A DNA stretch of 64,000 nt, from contig BFEA01000066.1 in NCBI GenBank assembly GCA_003427395.1, positions 3,921,436 to 3,985,435 of the forward strand. Reading direction: 5' to 3'. This DNA is from Chara braunii. Its lineage: Eukaryota > Streptophyta > Charophyceae > Charales > Characeae. Both the position numbers and the translations under genes were made by a program. Under the pieces are notes generated by a model that did not search any database, was not told where the DNA came from, and was given only the letters and a program-made list of their open reading frames with translations. The first letter of the stretch is position 1. Every line of letters starts with the position of its first letter. Shown here in pieces: positions 22,831-34,209 of the stretch.

Positions 22831-25800
22831 TGCCTTCCTCCCGTCCTTTCCCCCCGGATGCAACCCACAATCTGCTTTCAGTCAAACAAGGAAACTGAAA
22901 CTGACATTGCCCAAACATTGCTTTATTTAGTCTGACTTGTCCTGAAAGTCAAACTGAAAGTCAAAATAGGGAGACAGGTAACATACTCAGTCAAATATAG
23001 TAATGAATACAAGTATGGGTTATAACTGGGTTTATAGGAGGAAAACAATAGTTACCTTTCAATTCCCTGCCTCCAGAACTCCTCTCGAGTTCTGGCAGAG
23101 CTCCCGCAATAGGTGGGCGGACTCCCCACAGAGTCTTGCTGCGGTCCTACGGTTGCAATCCCGCCTGCCGCCTTCCTCTTAGAACTGGATTAGACTTAGA
23201 GTAAGAAGGGCAGAAGTAAAGGGGTTTTAGACTCTCGAGATACAAGAGAGGGACTGACTCAACTCCCAGGAGAGGGCCTTGTAATTTTGAGTTTCCTGAG
23301 GGTCCCGCAATGATGACCAAGTCGCAACAACTTGACCGAATTGAAGCCCAACAACCAAGTATTGACCCCCTAACGACCTCCCAAGCCGCAACAAAAACTC
23401 CCCTGGCTAAGTTTGACCTCCGCACCGAACCATGATGCTCTCACTATGTAGCTCAGAAAGATTCGTGCCCAGACAAAACTCACTCTCATACTCTAACGGT
23501 CGACTCCATGACTGCTAAAAAATGGCACATCGGAAATTAAGTAAGGAGTTGCACATCAACAATGCCCAATTGACAATTTGCGGCTCCTCCCTTGACCCTT
23601 CCTCCAACCTTCGCCCTAGCAGCCACTCAACACTAGCCGCGATCATCAGTAGCAGTACCTTTCTCTGAAGAAAATGCAGTCCGCCCGTGGCTTACGACTC
23701 AATATACACTGGTCACAGGTAAACCTTCACTCTCGTGGCTAGTTTGTTGCAGCCGGCGCGGCGCGCTGAGTGCTATACTGGCCAGGAGACAAGTCTGTAA
23801 TCTTGCAGCCCGCCCCCTCGCGTAGTGTCGGCAATCACATGGCGGTACACTGGCTGACAGGTATGCCTTCACTCTGCGACTTTCTTCTAGCTGCTCCGGC
23901 TGAGAGGGACGGCGACACACTAGTTTAGCAGGTAGTTTCCCGACCTGTCGCCCACTCTTAGCTAATTTGCTCAGTGGCCTAAGCGATATATGGCCAGCCG
24001 CTAAGTCTACAGCTTTGTGCCTTCCTCTCTTCACTGACCCCTCCCCCTTCTTTCCTGATGATATCCTGCCTCGCCAAATTTGTCCGCGACCTTGGCCAGA
24101 TACAGGTGGCTATAGCCTATAGGTAAGGTTGGATCGAGCCGTGCACATTCCGATAGCGCAGTACGCCCACACTTAGTCGTGCATGACTTAGTCTGTCAGA
24201 TGGGCAGCTCCCGATTGCTAGCCAAAGCATAAAACAGAGCCCAGTCTCCCACCGGAACTTTACCAAGCACGGGCCGGGTATTTGCGCCTCGTTCCTTATT
24301 TCCCTCTCTCTCACTCTTCAACTGCAGAGGGGTGCACGGACCTAAACGAATCCTTCGTGGAATGCTAAGGAATGCACCGCTAGCAGTTGCGCCCTTCTCT
24401 TGCGCTTGCCGTCTTTCCCTACGTTGCTTCCTTCGATCGGATGTACAGGCTCGGACGAACCTATTCCAAAATACAGGTAAAGTTCACTCACTATCTCCCG
24501 AAACAACTAACTACTTTCACGGGCGCAGCCCATACTCGTGATACCCCAAAATCTACCCATTAATAACCGAAACCGACTTTCCGATCTAACTCGTGATTAT
24601 CAAGAACCCTTACCCAACCTCTTCTTCCACTCGATTTCATGAAGAATCGAGTGGAATCTCAACTTTTTCACCTCCCATCGTCTTCGCTTTCTATTATCGA
24701 CGCGCGGCCTCACTCCCTGGTAACTTTCTTTTCACTAACTTGCCACTAGAACTAACCTTGGGTTTGGATTCGCCTCCTCTCAAAACTCCTGAAACACCTA
24801 TTGAGCTATTAGAATCGGTCGAGAATCGACCGAACCACTCTCAACCTCTCGCTCGAGCTTTTCACCTCGTCGTCATTTCCCGCGACACCTTCTTACTAAC
24901 ACACTTTGAAACTAACTACCAAACTCTGAACCTATCCTTACCATTATACTCCCCACAACCTAAAACTCTAGGATAGCGTCCTACCTTGCCTAGGACTTCT
25001 TCCTCCGTCCATACCCACTCACTCGTCTATCTTTGCGCAGCCCGTTTTGTGCTAACCTTTCTTTCTACTAACCTATAGGCAAATCTAGTCCCATCATCTA
25101 GCTCGCCCTGCCCCTAACCCTCAGATTAACATTTTACCTCGCCCGAATCCGTCGAGAATCAGGCGAGATACAGTCGTTTCCCTCCTTCCCCATCCTCCTC
25201 CCGCCATAGCTCCGCGCGGGACTTTCCTTTACTAACTTCTAACTTACTAACTCTTCTATTATCCTGACTGGATAGACGGGGTCGCCCGCCCTCAATACCC
25301 CTGGAACGAATCCTCCTTGGCCTAAATCTATGGAGAGTCGAACGAGTTGTTTGATCTCCCTCCCATCACACCCGCTTCTCCCTCCGGATGAACCCGGCGC
25401 GGCCCCTTGTCCAGATTTACTCTGCCTTGTTCGCCTCCTCTCCCCACTGCCTCAACGCTCTTCTGCTGCAGCGTTGCCACTCCGCCCGCTATCGCCCAGC
25501 GTTGCCCGGCCAGCCCCGCTAGTACTCCCCACACACACCGCACGTACCTGGCACACCCCCTCGTCTTGGTTCATCCCCCTCGGTGCTTCCCTCTGCGTGC
25601 CCCTGCCGCCGGTCACTCTCCACCACTGCCCGTCTGTACCACCCTCAACTTCTCCTATATGCATCATGTGCCACCTCGTGCCCAGGTTCAATCCGTCCTG
25701 GTTACCTCCACTGCCCCTTTCCCTTTCGTCATTGCACCTTCTTCAGTCTTCCCTTTCCTTCTCCGCCACCCACCTGCGTCATACTGCGTTAACCTCAATA

Positions 25801-26922
25801 TAGCCAACACCGTCAGCTGATACATGATGTGGATCGTGATCGTGGAAGCCGGAATCCGTCGAGGAGTGTATAACGGCTCACCTACGAAAATCAGTCGGCC
25901 GCTACAGTGGGTGGGGCTATGGCATGTGGCCCATGAGGCCGCCTGTCCGGACGGCTCTCGACCATGAGGGCGCAGCGCCGCCGCAAAGGCTATAGCGCTA
26001 ACCCCGACACTACAACGGACGTTGGCCAACACAGACAACAGGACGGTGATCTTCGAAAGCCGACGCCCGCTGAAGAGTGAGCAGCAACTTGCTTGCTGGA
26101 CCGATCGGCCTCAGATTGAGCAGCACTGACGCGCACTACCTATGCTCAGTCATTGGGGCGACTGCAGCGCCTCACTGGGTAGACGGACGTGAGTCCGCTG
26201 CTGGGCCTGCAGCGTGGGACTGGGCAGGGGTGAGTCCTAGTGCAACCCCCCCCCTTTTTTTTGGTAGCAGCAAAATTTTGAATAAAAACTTTTGAGGGCG
26301 GTGTCCATCTACCTTGCTACTGGGACAGCCTTCCGCGCATCAAAATTTTGCGGCAGCCTCCCACCGGCATCTGCTGGTCCCGCCCAACTCAGGCGTAATT
26401 TACCATCTTACGTATCCCAATGGTACTCACACTGAAACCTCTCACAACAGATTGTGGTCGGCGGACGGTGCGCCCATAGCAACCCTTGCCTCCCTCGCCC
26501 GCTCGGAATATTCTCTTGTCCCCTTCCGCTTTAGACTAGCGATGCTCTCTAATTGGGAAACAAGAGAAATCACAACCATGGACTCCACCGCTCCCAGGCA
26601 CGTTGACTTCTATTGGTTTTGGTGTCACGCCCAGTTTTGAACAAAACAACGGATATCAATAATAATAATACTAATAATATTTGAACGCGAGGGAATGCAT
26701 ACCAGTTAGGGGGCTAGGGGTCGCGCGTCCTGTTGGTCCGCGATGCCACGCACACCCAGGCTGCGCATGGTCGCACCTCGTCGTTAATATTCCGCGCGCG
26801 CCGCTCACCCGGGCGAGGACCCAAACTACCTCCCGCTCACTCGTCGACAAACGGACGAGGCCGCACTCGTGCGACTTGCAGAATATACACCAAATACCCT
26901 TGTAAGGGTATTTGGTACGACA

Positions 26923-28500
26923 GCGTCTATGTCGGTATGATTGTGGCCAACGAGCATGAACCCCATTTCGACATCTTCGAAAATCCCGAATTTCATCAGA
27001 AGAGATGCCAAACACATAAGGTATTGGTTTTTGTTTTCCCTCCAACAATTGTCCGCCTGGATTCGGAGGTGGCGTAACCATTTCTGTCCCGACGCCTGCA
27101 ACTCCCATAGAGTCTGCATAACGCACGTCATGGTACCATCGGAGCCGTGTGCATAGAAAGGCAAATACGTGTAAACATAAATGGACGGTTTCCTGCCGTG
27201 AGCTACAACTGCGGTCAGGTTCGTTTTCATTATCATGTCATGTCGATAATCCTTGGAGTAATTATACATGCCGATGTGAGGAATGATTGTCTTTTTCTGA
27301 TCCATTCCATCAACTATAAGACAAAGGTATTCCGCGGGCTTCAAAATGGAACGAAGTTTCCGGTCAGCGTAATCCGCATGGTGAGCGACCTAATCTAGTT
27401 GGTGTTTACGGTGCTTTTCGTCGAAATCCTAACGGTCACGAAGGCGAAGGGCGTTATCTCTTGCCTGTCTAAGGCGGATACACTCACCACACTTTGTGAA
27501 CGAGTTGGATTTGGCAAGGTCGGCATGCCACAAGTACTTCCTCCATATGGAGAAGAAGACTTGCTCTGAAACGACCGGTTGACCCGCCGCTTCCAAGTCC
27601 GCCTTGATGGACTCGTAGACAAGGAGCTTCGTAAAATAAGCACGGAGTCTAACTTTAGGTCTCTGTGAGGTCCCCTGCAACCATATCGTTAGACATAGCA
27701 TCTCCATGTTCTTCCACGAACCTTGTTATACGAGCCAGCATGCTCACATACTCCGGTCTCGAGTTCAATAATCCCCATCGACCATGGCGACCACGGACGA
27801 CCCCGTCTGACTTGCACTTGCTATAACGACGAAATGTGTTTCGACATATCCATATTATTTCACACCAATCAGCGATGCACACACGGCGTTTGCACTGCAC
27901 TCGTTCGACTCTTTCCAGACCACCGTCGAGGATAGTGAAATTGTCAACGGTTTGCATCGACCACTCGATCCTCCTTTCGAGGGACATTTCGTAATAAGCT
28001 TCGCGCACCGGTTTGATATCGTCAATGGTCAAGACCCGAAGACACTTGTTCTTACAACATTTGTGCATTGGGACGAGCGCAATGTTAGTTTCATTCAATC
28101 GACATTTGACCCTCTTCAAATGTTCTGACCTTCTAACCGGTCTATTTTCCCGGTTATATCTTCTCCTTTCTCCAGATAGGGGATGAGACAAAACTTGAAG
28201 GACCGCTTCGGGAGTTCCAGGGTGAGTTTTTGTCGGGGACCGATGCGCTGCATCTATGAATTCAGATCTGTCCATGGGAGCGGTCCTCGACAAATCAGAT
28301 AGGCAGGACCCCAGTAAACTGTAGAAATCTTTGTCTACAAAACCAATCTGCCAATTTCTCATTGCACTCGTAGCTGTCATCGATGGAGTATCTACGTGGA
28401 CCTCCGTACTCAACAAACCTAGGGGAGAGTCAATTTTTCTGGCTTCACATGCAATTCTCTTACTTATCTCGGCACTTTCACACGACGTTTCATTGCCTAT
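26923..28500 (-). pseudogene. DUF7869-like transposase-type gene, N-terminal half
   Basis: The frame can be followed from about 28500. It includes a KCCKNKCL Cys cluster, a basic stretch, WCEIIWICRNTFRRY (helix-turn-helix-like by appearance) and DGVVRGRHGRWG. After a frameshift near 27670 it reads SIWRKYLWHADL and KCGECIRLR. Two in-frame TAG codons (about 27427 and 27398) fall in the DR-x-DFDEKH and QLD-x-VAHH contexts. The catalytic-type core follows: CLIVDGMDQKKTIIPH, LRIQADNCWRENKNQ and LVGHNHTDID, where solo LTR A splits the gene. The Asp pattern (VDGMD, ADN..EN, H..DID) resembles the DDE-like DUF7869 domain found in mobile genes of plants and algae. Assignment is from motif memory, not a search. 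Confidence 0.68.
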
Positions 28501-29187
28501 TCCCGATCAGACCCGTTTCTATCGGACGTACTGCACTTTTCTCGATCAGATCCGTTTCTATCGGGCGTACCGCAGACGTCTGTATCCACCAACGAGCGAC
28601 TATAGTCAAATGCTAGGGGTTCAGTAACTTCAATGCTTTCACACAGTCTACCCACTGTCCGCACGAGATCTGATCCAGTCGTTTCGGACACACCACAGAA
28701 ATCTGTCCACGAACACCAATCCACGGGGAAACGTCTCCATATCCCGATTACCCTCACTATCGGGGATTAGCATTGTAGATACGAGCTGACTGTCGGAAAC
28801 GTCGGTAAAGCGAACAAAACGACGCCGACTGGACGTCGTAGAGGAGCCTGAATGATTTGTCGAGGTCAACATCGAGAACTCCCTTTTCAAACCACAAGGC
28901 CGTTCAGAGGGAGCTTCTGGGCTACTGTCACAAGAACTACGTTCTCGAACATTGTTTTCTCCACGTTATCGTGACGGTGGCGGTGGCGTGACATAGGGGA
29001 CGGTTTGGACACCCATTTGAAGAGACGATTCACACGAAAATTGTACAACAAGAAAATCACGTCAACGAATACCGAGGTCAGGGAAATAAACAAGAGGGAG
29101 AACACTCGCATTTCTAATATTTATCACAAAACAATGAAACAACAGTATTTGAATCCATTTCGTTTTCTCGGGCTCGTGTAATCTATG
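28501..29187 (-). other. probable upstream part of the transposase-like gene; unresolved
   Basis: Minus-strand frames of 60-90 codons (28497-28757, 28648-28890, 28887-29111) overlap without a continuous reading, so an N-terminal extension or 5' exon is possible but not proven. A 36-bp direct duplication (GATAGAAACG/GTCTGATCGGGA type) lies at about 28497-28570. A small MADE-of-His run (HRHRH) near 28980 has no match I know. Confidence 0.3.
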
Positions 29188-29525
29188 TATGTGCGAGTTT
29201 ATCCGCTCTTTAACCAACCAGGGACGTTGTGGCACTTCCAGACCCTGATTTGGAGGTCAAGTGGTATCTTAAGTCTGACTCCTCTCCCACTCGTTCTCTT
29301 GTGCTGGTTGAAGGACTGCTCTTCCTGATAGTTAGTTTAATGTGCAAGTGGTTTGGATAAGTCCGAGTGAACTCGCACTTTTTCTCCGACATAGAATAAG
29401 GGGCGTACTTGCATCCAGACGGAAGTACAAGTACGAGAGCACAAGTGCGAGTTGATTCGGACTTATTCATCATGCAATAAGAAAGAAGGTTCCTGGTTGG
29501 TCAAAGAGAGAATAAATTCGCTCAT
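29188..29525. mobile_element. ~335-bp foldback or MITE-like element
   Basis: TTTAACCAACCAGG (29210-29223) and CCTGGTTGGTCAAA (29490-29503) form an inverted repeat with one mismatch. Pairing extends outward into GAGTTTATCCGCTC and its diverged counterpart near 29504-29520, giving terminal repeats of about 30 bp. The interior holds the same TGCGAGT...ACTCGCACTT words seen at 7-18 kb (29363-29382, 29441-29461). There is no ORF. A target duplication could not be recognised. Confidence 0.5.
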
Positions 29526-32500
29526 CGAAAAGTGCGTTGTCGGCGCGAATACCCTTACAAGGGTATCCGCCCTGTTTTTTGCAAGTGACAGAAAATTCGG
29601 GTAATTTGGAATTGTCGGGTGACAACGCGGGTTGATGCGGTCGTCTGAGTGTAGGCTGAGGGTCGTTTTGAATAGGAAGAGTGAGTGAGACTGTGAGCGC
29701 TCAGTTTTAAGGCGCGCATGTGATTTTGTTTCCTTTGTGTTGATTGGGGAGTCGGCGTAATTGACCGAATGAGTCTTATTTTTCTCTGATTAAATTAGGG
29801 ATTTTTCTTTTGAAAGATTCCGCCTTTTTTTTGCCTGGCGCGTTTGAATGGCGGTAGGTTTGGCGCGTGGAATGGCGTGCGTGGTGACCACGGTGCAATT
29901 TGGGCCCGCCGGCACGAACGTTCAGTGGCAGTAGGTAAAAATGCAGGCTGAGGAACGGCCCAAGGCGTTTCTTGGCCCTGAGCACTGTGCAACACCACTT
30001 CATATAGGATTTCGCGCCTGCTGGTTTCAGGCTTGGGCTTAGCCCTCTAGGTTACGACTTGGGACTGCTACAGTGGAGGTACGGGGATTGAGACCAGCAG
30101 GCGACAGCGAAGGAGCGATGGAGCATGGTAAAGAAAACCGAGGGGTTGAGGGCCCCAGCGGGATTATCCCCCTCAGGTTTTTGTCGTCGGTTCAGACAAC
30201 AGGCTAGATCCGAGGGGATGAAGAGATGCTATGGTCGCCCTCCCCCTTTTGGCTTTCGGAAGTTTTATCCGTTTAGTTTTTATTTTTTATCTGTTCGTCT
30301 CATCTAGAGTCCCAATTTTCTTGGATCCGGTGGTTAAGCCGGTTCCGGGACTGATGTCCTGCATTTGGGGCCTATCTCAGTTGCTGGAACCATGATCTGT
30401 CGAGTTACAAGGGCTAAATTTTTGAACTGACCATGGGCAGTCCCACAAGGATTGGTGTCGTCCTTCGGGACATCCGTTAAAATTGGAACGATCCTAAAAG
30501 ATTAAACGTGGCCGGACCGCAAGGGTGGTTTACGTGCAACATACTGCACTTGTCTGTACTTGGCCTCGGAGTGGGGCCGGGACACTGCGCAGTATGCTTG
30601 GGCGGAGCGGCACTAGGACGCTGTGGCGGGGCCGCAGCGAGACTGACATGCAAAACGTTCAGCGGCTTCGGGTATAGGGGAAACAAACTAATTGGGCCAC
30701 AGAGTAGTAGTCTCGTTCGGAGTTGCCCCACGATCACGAAGCCGGCTGGGCACATCGCGCTACGTTAGTAGTAGTAAGAAGCAGAGAACCGGGGGCAGCG
30801 AGTATAGGCAGCGAAGGGGGCTGTCGACAGGTGAGTTGCCGCATCCGCCTTAGCGGATTTTGGCTTGCATGACCGGAGCTCTGCAGCCGGTATCGGTCAG
30901 GGTCTTTCAAAGCGCCTGGGTCAGCGTGGGGAGACTCGACACAGAGAGTAGTAAGGGGAGGCAACAATAGTTGAGCTGAACCTGGACGGGGAGTTCTGGC
31001 GGGTACATGGGAAGGAAAGTCGGGCATGGTTGAGCCATGAGAAATGCGGGGCGAAGAGAGAAAGACGTAACTCGCCTGTTTCTCGACGCGGGAGGATTAG
31101 TGAAGCGGGAAATATTTGAGAAAGGAGCTGCGCGGGAGACTACAAGAAGCGACTATGGCACAAGTTAAGGACACGTATCCCGCTCGGTCTTTGGTGAAAG
31201 CAAGCGGGGGAGAGTGGTAGATGGAGATTTTGGGCCGGGGCGAACTTGATGGTGGAGTCGGAATGGTAAGTGAGGGAGTGTAAAGGGAGTTAGGAACAAA
31301 CATGGGTGCGCTGGGCTATAGTGGAAGGAGTCTTGGATGAAACTGAAAAAAGGCGGTTTCTCGCTCGATTCGAAACGGAATCGAGCGAAACAAAGTGATA
31401 GGCGAGGATCCTTCAGTACGACGACTTGATTGGTAAGGTTAATCCGACTAGTAGATGAGCAAAATAGGAGTTAATACAGAACAGTTGTGCACGCGAGTAG
31501 AGTTTCGGCTGTTTCGTTGCAATGTAAGTATGGCGGGGCATCGTTCCATGTTTAGGTGGAAGATTCACTCGATTTGGCTCATCCTATCGTTGGTGAGGAT
31601 GTCCAGTTAGTCGCAGGGATCGGGAGATAAAAAGAGGGGGTAAGAGGAACGGGCGTTGAGAAAAAGCATACCCAACGGATGTATACGGCCCTGTTCCAGC
31701 GGAAGGATTCATTCGACTTTGCCTGTACCTTCTGTAGAAACTTGCGTGAGGCGACAAGGAGGGGTCGGGAACTTACCTGTTGGTTGATGAGCCGCCCATC
31801 CCGACAATCGAGGCAGCAGGGGAGCGGGCCGTAAGGGGCCACGAGGCTTACATACTGGTGGTACGGTACCCATTCTGCTGCTCGGAGTGACGAGAGACAG
31901 GTTGTGAAACTGTCGGGCCATCTTCTTGGCTGGCAGCACTATTCACCGCTGAACAAAGCAGCAACAAGGCCAACTGCGAGGGGAAGGCTGAGCTATTGAC
32001 CGATGTCATGTCCGCCCTGCCGAGTGAAGAGGCAGGAAGCCAGGTTCGAATTAGAAGTCTGCCTGCTGACCAGAGTGCCGCCTCTCCCGTAGGCTGAAAC
32101 AGAGAGGGGGTCTGCTGCGTACTGTGCTAGGGCGTACTGCTGCGGGCTGCTGTTGGCTATGCACGAACTGCTGCTGCGTTGTGCACCAACTGTTGCTGCT
32201 GTTGTTGACTTTGCACGAACTGCTGCTGCGGACTGGGCACGAACTGCTTATGTTGACTGTGCACGAGCTACTACTGCTTATGTTGACTGTGTGCGAACTG
32301 TTGCTAACTGCTGGGTACTGCTATCGCCTACTGTTGGCTGCTGTATACAGCTGCATGCCACAGCCAGCCATTGCCAACTACTATGGCCTGCTATACAGCG
32401 GCGATTGGGCTAAGGAGAAGTATCGGGACTTAGAGGAAAGATTAGGCTTGAGAAGGGGGAGGTTATTGCTGCCAGTTAAGAGGTCGTCAGACGGGTTGAC

Positions 32501-33059
32501 TTTGACCGCTTGACTTCAAAAGTTGACGAAGCTGCTATTGTTTGGCCATCATTGTGGGGCCCTCAAGCGAGTGAAGGTATCAAGGCCCTCTCCTGAGAGT
32601 TGAGTTGTCCCCCTCTTGCATCTCGAGCGTCTGAAACTCCTTATCTTATGCCCTTCTTACTATAAGTCTAGTCCTGATCTGAGAGGAAGGCGGCAGGCGG
32701 GATTGCAACCCGTAGGACCGCAGCAAGATTATGTGGGGAGTCAACCCACCGATTGCGAGAGCTCTGCCGGAGCTCAGGAGGAGTTCTGGAGGCAGGGAAT
32801 TGAAAGGTAATCGTTGCTTTCCGTCTATAAACCCAGATTATAGCCCCTATTTGTACTACCTGTTGTGTTTTGACCGAGTATACTGCATGTATCTTATCGT
32901 TAACTTTGAGTTTGACTTTCAGGACACAAGCCATACTAAATAAAAGAATGCATGTAAAAATCCGAGTTTCAACTTTATTATCTGACTGAAAGCAGACTGT
33001 GGGATTGCATCTAGGGGAAGGTTAGGAGGAAGGCAGTATTGCTTTAAAATTTGACTGGG

Positions 33060-33960
33060 TCATTAAGACTGGGAAGTCCCCATAAGTTTGGGGAGACCTG
33101 GTGCTATGTTTATTTTGGATTGCTTGGAGCATCAGACCATTCCATAAGTTTGGGTGGTCTGATTGCTCTGGAGCCTGGGAAGTCCCCATAAGTTTGGGGA
33201 GACCCAGTGTTGTGGAATTGCATGGAGAGTCAGACCATTTTATAAGTTTGGGTGGTTTAGTTGCTCTGACTTGTGAGGATTAACTGTGATTGACTTTTCA
33301 GAAGCCAAACACATTTTGTAAGTTCAGGTGGTTTGGTTGCCTTGTTTACTTGGGCTTTCTCAGTTTCTTTGGTTCTGAACGAGGAGGTCTGGGCCATTGT
33401 ATAAGTTTAGGTGGTTCAAGCTCTTCCTGCTTTTATTCTGAGGGAGTAACTTTGGCAGAGAGTCAGGCTATTCCATAAGTTCGGGTGGCTTCGACTCCAT
33501 GCCACGCACAGATTGGATCATAGAGGAACGAACCAAGAAGAGAGTCAGACTTTAGGTAGTCTGGCCCAATGCCTCGCACACGCTGGAACCCAAAGGTTAT
33601 AATTTGGCTATACTTTATTACTATCTTATTTAAGAACAAACTAGTCAGACTATTCTATAAGTTTAGGTAGTCTGAGTATAGCTTATCACAATCTGAAGAG
33701 AGTATAACTGAGGGTAACCTGGGCCGACTGAGCATTGTTTTTAAAACAAACGGCTCAGTCCTACCCTCGCTTTGAATATTAAGTTTAGAGAGATATATAC
33801 AACCTTGTTATTAAACAGTTCAGGGGGAGTAGAATGGCCTAGTCATATGCCCAAAGAAGAAAGAAGTAGTTGTGCCCTTTGTTCTGTATATACTCTATGG
33901 CTGGGTCAGGCACGTCCCATAAGTTTGGGTGGCCTGACTTCATGCCTTATGTAAGCTGGG
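33060..33960 (+). repeat. hairpin array type 2 in LTR B (CATAAGTTTGGG loops)
   Basis: About ten units share CATAAGTTTGGG or a close form between complementary arms. Clear stems: ATCAGACCA (33131-33139) with TGGTCTGAT (33155-33163); CTGGG (33175-33179) with CCCAG (33203-33207) plus inner TCCCC with GGGGA; CCAAAC (33305-33310) with GTTTGG (33331-33336); TCAGACTA (33645-33652) with TAGTCTGA (33668-33675); GTCAGGC (33905-33911) with GCCTGAC (33932-33938). Arm sequence differs among units while pairing is retained. Confidence 0.85.
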
Positions 33961-34209
33961 TATAAAGAGATAAATCATTGAAAAATTACGAACTATTGTT
34001 TGACGAGGTTGACTTTGGGATTGGGAGAGTACTTACCTTTGTGGTTTGGCCTGCATGTGACTGAGTGAGGCTACTACTTAATACGAGTTTCAGTTTGATA
34101 GGTAGTTGCTTTAGTTGCTCGTCGCGTGCTAGAGCCATAAGAGTTAGTTTCAAATTCTTGCATTTTCTGAGCTAAGTTTTTTTACTTCAATCAATTTTTG
34201 TACTTTCTG

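Larger units (their letters stand above)
19409..26922 (-). mobile_element. solo giant LTR A, 7,514 bp
   Basis: Termini are TGTCGT and ACGACA, perfect inverted ends of the TG...CA type. GCGT flanks both sides. In element orientation the 5' end (26922) is followed by a palindrome with 12-bp arms CCAAATACCCTT and AAGGGTATTTGG (26890-26915). The body carries two hairpin arrays (21960-22830 and 21130-21720). Near the 3' end are the leader hairpin (19601-19634) and the complement of AGGTAAGT (19593-19600). It aligns by eye along its length with LTR B in inverse orientation, for example 23040-23170 with 32690-32820. No internal coding region is present, so it is a solo LTR left by recombination between two LTRs. 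Its inner open frames (such as 25330-25803) are C-rich composition artefacts. Confidence 0.88.

Noticed and set aside
25330-25820. Two overlapping Pro/Ser/Leu-rich ORFs of 137-157 codons
   Set aside because: They lie inside solo LTR A in C-rich sequence, in two frames at once, with no motif.
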